Positions 14,357-19,930 of a stretch of DNA of 20,858 nt are shown here, in pieces. The notes under the pieces are model-generated. The model was not told where the DNA came from and did not search any database. It was given only the letters and a program-made list of their open reading frames with translations. The stretch covers positions 1 to 20,858 of IMG/VR virus record IMGVR_UViG_3300047388_000343; one strand, written 5' to 3'. Position numbers and translations under genes: made by a program. Position 1 is the stretch's first letter, and every line of letters begins with the position of its first letter. The stretch comes from a virus.

Positions 14357-15532
14357 CTAAATCGCGCCGCCGGCGCCGGCGTCCGTGACGCGCTCGTGAC
14401 GCGCTCGCCAGACTGACGCCACCGCGGCCCGGGCCCGGGCCGGCGTGGTCTCGAGGGGGTGCGCGTACATATCGGCGGTGATCGAAGGCCTCGAGTGGCC
14501 CAAGAGCTCCGCCACTTCGGCGACGGACAAGCCGGCCGCCAGCGCCGTGGACGCGAAGAAGTGGCGGAGATCGTGGAGCCGCACGCCGGCGAAGCCGGCC
14601 CGGGCCGCCTGGCGCTTCCACGTGTCGTCCGCGGCCCGATGCGAGATCGGGGCCCCGTCTGGCCGGTGGAAGATCAACCGGCCCTCGCCGGCCGGCCGGC
14701 CCTCCTGGTCGACCACCGCCACCGCTGGCCCTAGGGGGTGCTCCGCCAGGTGCGCGGCCAAGAGCTCCACCGTGTCTTCGTCCAGCGGGACCGTCCGCCT
14801 AGAGCTCGCCGTCTTCGGATCGAGGATCACCGCGCCGCGGACCATCTGGCGATCCACGTGGAGCTCTTTACGGAGGAAGTCCACTTGCTCCGCGCACAGA
14901 CCCAAGAGCTCCGCCGGCCGGAGCCCGGTCCGGGCCCCGAAGGGCCCTAGGAACGCCCACGCGGCGGGGAGCCGGGCCGCGATGGCCAAGATCCCATCTC
15001 GAGGCGGGGGGACGATCCGGCGCCGCTCTACCTTCTTCGGGAGCGTGAGTCCGTCGCACGGATTGTCACCGCGTAGCTTGTCCGCCACCGCCGCCGCGAA
15101 CAGTCCCCGGACCCACGTCCAGTCCGTCCGCAGCGTGCCGGCGCCAAGCGTGCCACCGCCGCGGCCGGCCGCTTCGCTGCGAGCCTTCATCCAGCCCCGG
15201 ATATCGGATTGGCGGACCTTCACCAAGGGCCGCGGGCCGATCAAGTCCACGAGGGGGGCGAGCGCCGCCGCCACGCGCTTGGCGGAGCCGGTGCGGTGGA
15301 TCTGAACCGCCGTCCACTCCGCCACGTACTCCGCCACCGTGACCCGCGAACCGCGCGGATCGAGCTCCGTACCCGTGATCTTGTCCGCTTCGATCTTCAC
15401 CGCGAATTCGTCCGCCGCCTTCTTGTGACCCTTCGGGAAGGTCTTGGACAACGGCCGGCCGCCGCTCCGGTAGCGGACGCGGTAGCCGCGCACCTTCCCC
15501 ACTTCGTCATAAAGAGCCTTTACGCTGGCCAT
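14357..15532 (-). CDS. int: Tyrosine integrase
   Basis: Catalyses site-specific integration and, with an excisionase, excision. The 391-residue protein has an N-terminal arm-binding-like part (YRVRYRSGGRPLSKTFPKGHKKAADEFA), a SAM-like core-binding domain (about 60-155, VTVAEYVAEWTAVQIHRTGSAKRVA) and a catalytic domain with the full active-site set: R205 (TGLRPAE), K240 (LDPKTASSRRTVPL), H320 and R323 (HDLRHFFAS), H346 (LLGHSRPS) and Y356 (DMYAHP). It therefore looks active. The start ATG is preceded on the minus strand by GGAAGGGA. It is the only leftward gene. Its last codons lie in a repeat also found 200 bases beyond the gene. Confidence 0.95.
   Translation of the reverse strand: MASVKALYDEVGKVRGYRVRYRSGGRPLSKTFPKGHKKAADEFAVKIEADKITGTELDPRGSRVTVAEYVAEWTAVQIHRTGSAKRVAAALAPLVDLIGPRPLVKVRQSDIRGWMKARSEAAGRGGGTLGAGTLRTDWTWVRGLFAAAVADKLRGDNPCDGLTLPKKVERRRIVPPPRDGILAIAARLPAAWAFLGPFGARTGLRPAELLGLCAEQVDFLRKELHVDRQMVRGAVILDPKTASSRRTVPLDEDTVELLAAHLAEHPLGPAVAVVDQEGRPAGEGRLIFHRPDGAPISHRAADDTWKRQAARAGFAGVRLHDLRHFFASTALAAGLSVAEVAELLGHSRPSITADMYAHPLETTPARARAAVASVWRARHERVTDAGAGGAI
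14385..14404 (+). repeat. Third copy of the 20-bp repeat, inside the integrase end
   Basis: Identical to 14141-14160 and in the same orientation. On the minus strand it encodes RHERVTD near the integrase C-terminus. The distance between first and third copies is 244 bases. Confidence 0.8.
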
Positions 15533-15574
15533 TGGGTCGATTCCCTTCCATGCCTAGGGGATCCGATCCGGGAT

Positions 15575-15600
15575 CCGGCCCGCTCGCTATAGCGGGCCGG
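15575..15600 (-). promoter_or_regulatory. 10-bp hairpin in the integrase leader
   Basis: CCGGCCCGCT (15575-15584) and AGCGGGCCGG (15591-15600) form a perfect 10-bp stem with a CGCTAT loop, one of the strongest hairpins in the window. If the TACAAT at 15605-15610 is the -10 element, the integrase transcript would begin almost exactly at this hairpin and carry it at its 5' end. Such 5' stems can stabilise mRNA. There is no T tract on either side, so a terminator is less likely. Confidence 0.6.
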
Positions 15601-15604
15601 TTCC

Positions 15605-15610
15605 ATTGTA
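15605..15610 (-). promoter_or_regulatory. Leftward -10 element (TACAAT), candidate integrase promoter
   Basis: On the minus strand GTACAATGG matches the sigma-70-type -10 box with one mismatch. The same nine bases are found at the rightward promoter near 16041. No good -35 hexamer is seen at the normal distance, so the promoter may be weak or need an activator. CTGACCTGC overlaps it (15618-15626) and recurs upstream of the rightward promoter (15976-15984), perhaps as a shared operator. The remaining leader (15611-15672) holds the dyad CTACA-TC-TGTAG (15639-15650). Confidence 0.45.
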
Positions 15611-15672
15611 CGGGGCCCTGACCTGCGTCTACCCCCACCTACATCTGTAGTTGCGGCTAGAACCATCTACAC

Positions 15673-15897
15673 ATGGCGGCTTCCCCACGGTATGGCCGGG
15701 CTATCAACGTAAACCTGACCCCCGAAGCCCGCGAGGGGTGGCAAGACCTGGCCGACACCTACGGGGCCGACGTGACCGCCTTACTCGAGGTGATCGGCGT
15801 CCGTCTGGCCGCCGGCGGGATCCGATCGCTTCGCTTGGACGAGATCGGCCGGGCCGCCCGTGAGCTCTCCGCGGCCCGCCGCCGTAGGTCCACGTAG
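15673..15897 (+). CDS. Small ribbon-helix-helix-like protein, candidate repressor
   Basis: A 74-residue protein, MAASPRYGRAINVNLTPEAR and onwards. The short strand RAINVNLTPEA followed by helix EGWQDLADTYG, a turn, and helix DVTALLEVIGVRLAA is the layout of Arc/CopG-type ribbon-helix-helix domains. The C-terminus is basic (RAARELSAARRRRST). It sits alone between the integrase and the early operon, flanked on both sides by dyads and repeats, the usual place of a phage repressor or Cro-like regulator. No clear ribosome site precedes the ATG, so a leaderless or weakly translated message is possible. Fold and role are inferred from pattern only. Confidence 0.6.
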   Translation: MAASPRYGRAINVNLTPEAREGWQDLADTYGADVTALLEVIGVRLAAGGIRSLRLDEIGRAARELSAARRRRST

Positions 15898-15929
15898 GTC
15901 CGTCTATCCAGACGGCTCGCTAAGGGCCT

Positions 15930-16016
15930 TGTGACGCCCTGTGACGCCCTGTGATCCACAGTTACGGCCGGGGCGCTGACCTGCAATTTCCACCGGAAAT
16001 TCACAGCCTGTGACCC
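15930..16016 (+). promoter_or_regulatory. Operator-like cluster: 10-bp repeats and two dyads
   Basis: GTGACGCCCT is repeated at 15931-15940 and 15941-15950, followed in phase by GTGATCCACA (15951-15960), so three GTGA words lie one helical turn apart. The third forms the dyad CTGTG-ATC-CACAG (15949-15961). Further on is a perfect inverted repeat AATTTCC-ACC-GGAAATT (15985-16001), A/T-rich for this DNA, and then CTGTGACCCC. The block lies just upstream of the rightward promoter, so it is a good candidate for binding by the RHH-like or another regulator. A second replication origin is a less likely reading. Confidence 0.6.
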
Positions 16017-16017
16017 C

Positions 16018-16047
16018 TTGTGCCGGCCGGGTGCCCGGGTGTACAAT
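16018..16047 (+). promoter_or_regulatory. Rightward early promoter, TTGTGC - 18 - TACAAT
   Basis: TTGTGC (16018-16023) and TACAAT (16042-16047) are separated by 18 bases, an acceptable sigma-70-type pair. Transcription would start near 16054, leaving a leader of about 75 bases before the GTG at 16130. The -35 element abuts the repeat and dyad cluster upstream, so a protein bound there could block or stimulate it. Confidence 0.55.
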
Positions 16048-16129
16048 GGCCCGGAGCCACCACAGCTAGTCACCATCCGACCGCAGAAGTGGCGGGACTC
16101 GAGCGGCCGGCGGAGATCGGGGAAGGATC

Positions 16130-16348
16130 GTGACCGTTTCTCGTTTACGCAAATTGCCGAGCCCAGAAGCCCAAGAGCTCGAGCCCTTCAAGGTGGTTTG
16201 TCGCCGGCTAGGGATCCACCCCAATACCGGCTACAAGTTGCGCCGCGAAGACCGCTTCCCCTTCGAGGTGATCGAGGTGGGCGACCGCTTCTACTGCCGT
16301 ACGGGGGACGTGGACGCGTTGCTCCGCGACCGGGCCCGCGTCGGATGA
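16130..16348 (+). CDS. Excisionase-like / AlpA-MerR type HTH protein
   Basis: A 72-residue protein whose second half, FKVVCRRLGIHPNTGYKLRR then FPFEVIEVGDRFYCRTGDVDALL, has the helix-turn-helix-wing pattern of excisionase and AlpA-like DNA-binding proteins (a helix, a short turn with a P.TGYKLRR recognition helix, then a strand with G.R.YCR...V). Such proteins bend attP DNA to direct excision or regulate early genes. It is the first gene of the rightward early operon, with GGGGAAGGA as ribosome site and a GTG start. The ATGA overlap with the next gene suggests coupling. Excisionase versus transcription regulator cannot be decided here. Confidence 0.7.
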   Translation: MTVSRLRKLPSPEAQELEPFKVVCRRLGIHPNTGYKLRREDRFPFEVIEVGDRFYCRTGDVDALLRDRARVG

Positions 16349-17028
16349 CCTCGAGCGAACCGGCGACGGGGGAGCTCGTCCCCCTGGCCGTAGGCCGGCT
16401 ATCGCCCACCGAAACGCGCGAGCGCGCGCTATGGGTGCGGGAGGTGACCAAAGCCGCCTTGGTGGAGGGGACGGACTACGGGATCTTCCCTGGTACCGAT
16501 CGGCCGGCGCTTCTCAAGCCGGGCGCGGAGATGTTGCTACTCGCCGCCGGCCTTGGCTTCGCCACCGTGCGCGGCTCGGTGGACCTCGACGCGGACGGCC
16601 GGCGATTGGGGGTGTACTACAAGACCACCGTCCGGCGCGGGGACGTGATCGTGGCCGAGTGCGAGGGGTACGCCGGCTATGACGAGTCGCGGTGGTTCCG
16701 ATCAGCGGAAGACTCCGAGAAGCTCGAGCGCGAATACGCCAAGCGGGACAAGCGCCCGCCGCGTCCGGAGCGATTCGTCGAATACCGGGCCCCGTGGAAC
16801 ACCCTGGTCAAGATGGCCCAGAAGCGGGCCCTGGTGGGCGCCACCCTGAACGCCACCGCCGCGTCCGGCCTGTTCGTAGTGGGGGACTCCGACGATGATG
16901 AGATCGGCCCCGGGTCCGGCGCTGGACGGGGAAGTCCGCCATCCACGGGCCCGGGCCGCTCGAGCTCGAGCGATCGCGTCCCCGATCACGTCCACGACGA
17001 AGCGCCAGAAGCGCGCGGCTACCGGTGA
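16345..17028 (+). CDS. Conserved phage protein, possibly recombination-related
   Basis: A 227-residue protein. It has EGTDYGIFPGTDRPALLKPGAEMLLLAAGLGF, then YYKTTVRRGDVIVAECEGYAGYDESRW and later APWNTLVKMAQKRALVGATLNATAASGLF. This combination (KPGAE near the N-terminus, a VAECEG strand, and N(T)xxKMAxKRAxVxAxLxATxASxLF near the C-terminus) recurs in phage and prophage early regions, often beside recombination genes. I recall no proven biochemical role. A single-strand annealing or DNA-binding function is a guess from context. The tail from about residue 175 is acidic, then Ser/Pro-rich and disordered. ATG 16345 forms an ATGA overlap with the previous gene. Confidence 0.75.
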   Translation: MTSSEPATGELVPLAVGRLSPTETRERALWVREVTKAALVEGTDYGIFPGTDRPALLKPGAEMLLLAAGLGFATVRGSVDLDADGRRLGVYYKTTVRRGDVIVAECEGYAGYDESRWFRSAEDSEKLEREYAKRDKRPPRPERFVEYRAPWNTLVKMAQKRALVGATLNATAASGLFVVGDSDDDEIGPGSGAGRGSPPSTGPGRSSSSDRVPDHVHDEAPEARGYR

Positions 17029-17678
17029 TCCGCGACACGCAACTATCGCTAATCGAGGGGATGGAGCGGCCCGTGGGCCCTGTCCCACAGTCCGTCATCG
17101 GCGGATCTAACGCCGAGCTCGTCCGGCGGATCGCCCCGCTTTACCTGACGGGATCCGTGCTGGACGTCACCTACGGGAAGGGCCGATGGTGGGAGCTCTA
17201 CCGGCCGGAGCCCTTCGCCTTCCACGATCTCGAGGTGGACGGGGTGGACTTCCGGGCCCTTCCCTACCCGCGCCGCTCGTGGGACGCCGTGACCTTCGAT
17301 CCGCCCTATGTGGAATCGGGAAGCCGGGACACCTCGAGCCGGCGGGACTTCCTCGACGGCTACGGACTAGGGACCCAATCGGACGAGCGGGTGGACCCGG
17401 CGGAGACAAGGGCCCTTATGGTGTCCGGCCTTCTCGAGTGCTGCCGGGTGGCGGAATGTTGGGTGCTCATGAAGTGCATGGAATATGTGGCCTGGCACCG
17501 CTTCCACGATGCGCCCACCCTGGCGATCAACGCCGCCGCCGGCGCCGGATGGGAGCTCCATGATCGGATCGTGCACGCCACCGGCGGGGGGATCGGCGGT
17601 GGTTACCGGATCCGAACCGTGAAGCGGTGCCAACGGGCCCACAGCTATCTACTGGTGTTCTCGAGGGGCCGGCGGTGA
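17025..17678 (+). CDS. DNA methyltransferase (amino-methyltransferase type)
   Basis: Transfers a methyl group from S-adenosylmethionine to an exocyclic amine of adenine or cytosine in DNA. Motif IV is FDPPY (residues 91-95), the hallmark of N6-adenine and N4-cytosine enzymes. SVLDVTYGKGRWWE (about 43-57) is the SAM-binding region, with a TYGKG variant of the usual D.F.G.G loop. The 217-residue length is that of a minimal enzyme without a separate target-recognition domain. No restriction partner is nearby, so it is an orphan that may protect phage DNA or mark it for regulation. GTG 17025 overlaps the previous stop (GTGA). The recognition site is unknown. Confidence 0.85.
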   Translation: MIRDTQLSLIEGMERPVGPVPQSVIGGSNAELVRRIAPLYLTGSVLDVTYGKGRWWELYRPEPFAFHDLEVDGVDFRALPYPRRSWDAVTFDPPYVESGSRDTSSRRDFLDGYGLGTQSDERVDPAETRALMVSGLLECCRVAECWVLMKCMEYVAWHRFHDAPTLAINAAAGAGWELHDRIVHATGGGIGGGYRIRTVKRCQRAHSYLLVFSRGRR

Positions 17679-17836
17679 GGCGCGCGATCATCGCTTGGAT
17701 GAAGTGGTGGTGGCATCTGTGGCGCGTCCACCGGGCCGTCTATGTGGCCCACGAGCGGGGGGATCCGATGGCCACCGCTCGAGCCGTGCAACTACTCGAG
17801 CGGATCCGGATCGGCCGGCCGTGGTCTCCGCCGTAG
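17675..17836 (+). CDS. Small Trp-rich basic protein, unknown
   Basis: A 53-residue protein, VRRAIIAWMKWWWHLWRVHR followed by AVYVAHERGDPMATARAVQLLERI. The first part is an amphipathic helix with five Trp and several Arg/His, which may associate with a membrane or a partner protein. The second part is a plain Ala/Arg/Leu helix. It starts in a GTGA overlap with the methyltransferase stop, so it is probably coupled to it. I do not recognise a family, and an accessory role to the methyltransferase is only a possibility. Confidence 0.6.
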   Translation: MRRAIIAWMKWWWHLWRVHRAVYVAHERGDPMATARAVQLLERIRIGRPWSPP

Positions 17837-17845
17837 ACAGAAGGG

Positions 17846-17869
17846 GCCGGCTTCGTGGGAGAAGCCGGC
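17846..17869 (+). terminator. 9-bp perfect hairpin in the early operon gap
   Basis: GCCGGCTTC (17846-17854) pairs exactly with GAAGCCGGC (17861-17869) around a GTGGGA loop, ten bases after the stop of the Trp-rich gene. It is the only sizeable gap (89 bases) in the early operon. No T tract follows, so an incomplete terminator, an RNA-processing or stability element, or a leader for the following genes are all open. Confidence 0.5.
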
Positions 17870-17925
17870 GCCCTGGCTACCGAGGGGGGAAGCCGCCGCC
17901 GATCGTACCTAGAGGGGAAGGGAAC

Positions 17926-18129
17926 ATGGCGGACACCGAAGACGGAGCACGCCGCGCCAACCTGTTGGGAGACCTCGAGATCCTAAATATGGAGCTCGCC
18001 CGGATGCGAGTGGCGCCGATCATCTCCGACGCCGCCGCTTCGCTCTATCCCGTGGACGACCTCCCCGCCCTAATCGCCGCGACCCGCCGCCACCTTCGCA
18101 AGACGGCCGCCGATCTAGGCGGACTGTGA
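17926..18129 (+). CDS. Small helical protein, unknown
   Basis: A 67-residue protein, MADTEDGARRANLLGDLEIL followed by NMELARMRVAPIISDAAASLYPVDDLPALIAATRRHLRKTAADLGGL. It is preceded by GAGGGGAAGGGA, a good ribosome site, and starts with ATG. The sequence predicts two or three amphipathic helices with an acidic N-terminus and a basic C-terminus. No motif identifies it. It directly precedes the winged-helix gene, with one base between its stop and that gene's GTG start, so a helper role in replication is possible but unproven. Confidence 0.7.
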   Translation: MADTEDGARRANLLGDLEILNMELARMRVAPIISDAAASLYPVDDLPALIAATRRHLRKTAADLGGL

Positions 18130-18130
18130 C

Positions 18131-18634
18131 GTGTCGTGGGAGCTCGTCTTGTGGGCGCGAGACGCGCCGGTGGACCCCACCGCCCGCCACGTGCTAATGG
18201 TGATCGCCACCCACGCCAACCGCTACGGCCGGGCCTGGCCCTCGAGCGACACCATCGCCCACGAGACCGGACGCCATATCCGCACCGTGATTAAGGCGGT
18301 GGATCGGATCGAAGAAGCCGGCGTGATTGACGTGATCCACAGACGGGGCCGATCATGCGAATTCGTGTTTCCACAAGATCCACACCCCTGGCGTAGCGCC
18401 CCTAACCCCTGGCATCCGGCCCTAAACCCCTGGCGTAGCGCCACACATAAGAACTTAGAAGAACTACAGAAGAACGCGCCGGACGCCGGCCGCTTCACTA
18501 CGTGGCGGCCCGCCGGCGAAACCCAAGACGCCGGCCCGGTGGATATGCGGGCCCTACTCGCCGGCATGAAAGCCCAACTAGCGGCCCGCTCGAGCAACCC
18601 GGAAGGCATGGCCGGAGATGACCGACACCCCTAA
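18131..18634 (+). CDS. Winged-helix protein, candidate replication initiator
   Basis: A 167-residue protein whose first 80 residues match a winged helix of the phage replication-initiator type: DPTARHVLMVIATHANRYGRAWPSSDTIAHETGRHIRTVIKAVDRIEEAGVIDVIHRRGRSCEFVF. The phrase on whole-cell-like growth (VLMVIATHAN..G.AWPS..TIA..TG...RTV..A...LE..G.I) is the usual HTH_36 pattern. Residues about 85-105 are a 7-residue repeat (PWRSAPN, PWHPALN, PWRSATH) encoded by three DNA iterons. The remainder is low in features. Proteins of this kind bind the origin and recruit host replication enzymes. No helicase or primase gene is present nearby. Confidence 0.75.
   Translation: MSWELVLWARDAPVDPTARHVLMVIATHANRYGRAWPSSDTIAHETGRHIRTVIKAVDRIEEAGVIDVIHRRGRSCEFVFPQDPHPWRSAPNPWHPALNPWRSATHKNLEELQKNAPDAGRFTTWRPAGETQDAGPVDMRALLAGMKAQLAARSSNPEGMAGDDRHP
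18384..18475 (+). other. Candidate replication origin: three 21-bp iterons and an A-rich stretch
   Basis: ACCCCTGGC begins at 18384, 18405 and 18426, exactly 21 bases (two helical turns) apart. Copies one and three continue as an inverted repeat GGCG-TAG-CGCC; copy two is degenerate. Immediately after is an A-rich stretch (18445-18475, 21 of 31 bases A or T in otherwise GC-rich DNA) with AAGAAC at 18449, 18459 and 18470, about one turn apart. Iterons inside an initiator gene followed by an easily opened stretch is the lambda ori plan. Confidence 0.7.
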
Positions 18635-18902
18635 CAGCGAACTAGCCGCCGCCCTCGAGCGATTGGCGGACGGACAAGACGATCCGTTGGGCCGCTTGCT
18701 CACCGAAGCGGCCGGCCGAATCCGATTGCTATCCGACGCGGTCCGCCGCCTAGGCCTGACCGAAGCCCGACACGCCGCCACCTATGAACGAGTGGCCGGC
18801 GTGTTGCTTACTCAGATGGTGGTGGACGGGTGTAGTCGGACCACGGGGGAGCTCTTGGATCTATTGCGGTGGATGGACGAGCTCGAGGTGGCGGACGCGT
18901 GA
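18618..18902 (+). CDS. Early-region helical protein, unknown
   Basis: A 94-residue protein starting at ATG 18618 with a 17-base overlap with the winged-helix gene. The sequence MTDTPNSELAAALERLADGQ and then DDPLGRLLTEAAGRIRLLSDAVRRLGLTEARHAATYERVAGVLL predicts an all-helical fold, ending LLDLLRWMDELEVADA. Leu and Arg spacing in the first half could form a short coiled coil. No recognised family. It runs in the same operon as the presumed initiator. Confidence 0.7.
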   Translation: MTDTPNSELAAALERLADGQDDPLGRLLTEAAGRIRLLSDAVRRLGLTEARHAATYERVAGVLLTQMVVDGCSRTTGELLDLLRWMDELEVADA

Positions 18903-19180
18903 TGGCCCGGGCCCGGATCCGGATCTATGTGGACGGCCGGATCGTGGACGATACGGACGTGGTATTGGGGGTGGGGGCCCGGGATCTCATTGGGGTACTA
19001 GGGGCGCGGCATGGCGCGATAGCGCAAGAGGCGGAGAAGTCCGGCCGGCGGTGGATGATCGAGATCGTCTGGCCGGATGGGGAACATCTCCGATGGGGGA
19101 CGGACCCGGATCCGATGGTGCTCCCCCTCGAGGTGGGACTAGCGGACCTCGCCGCACGGATAGCGGATCTCTACGATTGA
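18902..19180 (+). CDS. Small alpha/beta protein, unknown
   Basis: A 92-residue protein starting at ATG 18902 (TGATG junction with the previous stop; GTG 18899, giving one more residue, is also possible). It has a strand-rich start, RARIRIYVDGRIVDDTDVVLGVGARDLIGVLGARHG, then RRWMIEIVWPDGEHLRWGTDPDPMVLPLEVGLADLAARIADLYD, suggesting strands followed by a closing helix. The gene is followed by GGAGG of the next gene. Function unknown; no catalytic motif is seen. Confidence 0.7.
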   Translation: MARARIRIYVDGRIVDDTDVVLGVGARDLIGVLGARHGAIAQEAEKSGRRWMIEIVWPDGEHLRWGTDPDPMVLPLEVGLADLAARIADLYD

Positions 19181-19192
19181 ACGGAGGTTGAT

Positions 19193-19480
19193 ATGGCCAT
19201 AACTGCAAGTCAACGGGCCCGCCTACCACGGGGGGCCTACGTCTATGGGCCCCGCTCGCCGGTGGGCGGGAAGGGCCGCAAGGCTTACCCGATCGACACG
19301 CCGGCCCGGGCCCGTAACGCCCTCGCTCGCGCCGCGCAGCGGGGGACGAGCGGAAGCTACCGGACCGTGGCTCGAGCGGTGCGGGCCCGGTACGGGAACC
19401 GGATCGCCAGCGTGGGCCGCCGGCGTGGCACCGTGAGCCGGGCCGGCTACGCCCGGGCCGGACGAGCGCGCCGGCGGTGA
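19193..19480 (+). CDS. Very basic small protein, possible DNA-binding
   Basis: A 95-residue protein with a strong ribosome site (GGAGG near 19182) and an ATG start. It is rich in Arg (RARLPRGAYVYGPRSPVGGKGRKAYPIDTPARARNALARAAQRGTSGSYRTVARAVRARYGNRIASVGRRRGTVSRAGYARAGRARRR). The core KAYPIDTPARARNALARAAQRGT resembles a short phage module in which a YPI(D/H)…A.NAL.R… helix is found alone or fused to other proteins. The high positive charge points to nucleic-acid binding or DNA condensation. The function is not established. Confidence 0.7.
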   Translation: MAITASQRARLPRGAYVYGPRSPVGGKGRKAYPIDTPARARNALARAAQRGTSGSYRTVARAVRARYGNRIASVGRRRGTVSRAGYARAGRARRR

Positions 19481-19746
19481 GCCACGATCCTCGAGCCGCC
19501 TGGCTAGCCGCCGAGCTGGAGGATCATCCCGGCGTGAACCTTCACCTAGACGGACACTCCGCCTTCACCCTGGCCGGCGTGATCCAGCTGGCCCTACGTC
19601 ATCCCGCCCTGTCCGTGGCCGGGCCTATCCCCGCACAGATGCGAGACCTCGTGGGCGCCATCGCCGAAGGCCTGGGCCCCGGCGTGGCCGCCGTGGTGGA
19701 GATGGGATGGGACCCGGCGAACGACGTGGACGAAGCCGATGGCTAG
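19477..19746 (+). CDS. Small acidic protein, unknown
   Basis: An 89-residue protein starting in a GTGA overlap with the basic protein. It reads SHDPRAAWLAAELEDHPGVNLHLDGHSAFTLAGVIQLALRHPALSVAGPIPAQMRDLVGAIAEGLGP. It is acidic and helix-rich, the opposite charge of its coupled neighbour, which makes a pair of interacting proteins conceivable. No family recognised. Confidence 0.7.
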   Translation: MSHDPRAAWLAAELEDHPGVNLHLDGHSAFTLAGVIQLALRHPALSVAGPIPAQMRDLVGAIAEGLGPGVAAVVEMGWDPANDVDEADG

Positions 19747-19930
19747 CCGCGGTGACATAGCCACGCCGGCCGCCTTCGCCGAAGCGATCGCCAAGGTGGC
19801 CGCGCCGCTTGGCCTCGAGCTCAACGCCATCACGTGGAAGGTGACGCCGGACAAGGGATCCGTGGTCACCGTCCGCCTTGTCAGTGAGACTCCGCAGCTG
19901 TCCCTATTCACCGAACCGGGGCCGCTGTGA
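19739..19930 (+). CDS. Small protein with C-terminal SLF-type motif, unknown
   Basis: A 63-residue protein starting at ATG 19739 (8-base overlap) and ending in a GTGA overlap. The chain has a helix (TPAAFAEAIAKVAAPLGLEL) and two strands (NAITWKVTPDKGSVVTVRLVSE). The C-terminus, PQLSLFTEPGPL, contains QLSLF, which matches the consensus of the short clamp-binding motif QL(S/D)LF found in bacterial polymerases and some phage proteins. A role in hijacking the host sliding clamp is therefore possible, by motif only. Confidence 0.65.
   Translation: MASRGDIATPAAFAEAIAKVAAPLGLELNAITWKVTPDKGSVVTVRLVSETPQLSLFTEPGPL

Noticed and set aside
14445-15305. 286-codon open frame antisense to the integrase
   Set aside because: Low-complexity Ser/Arg/Pro composition, created by GC-rich codons of the integrase, which has a complete active site.
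15931-15960. CRISPR-like array from 10-base repeats
   Set aside because: Repeat units are tandem without spacers; they fit protein-binding sites, and no cas gene is present.
15759-16076. Minus-strand open frame across the control region
   Set aside because: Overlaps the RHH-like gene and all operator repeats; the protein is Arg/Ser-rich with no domain pattern.
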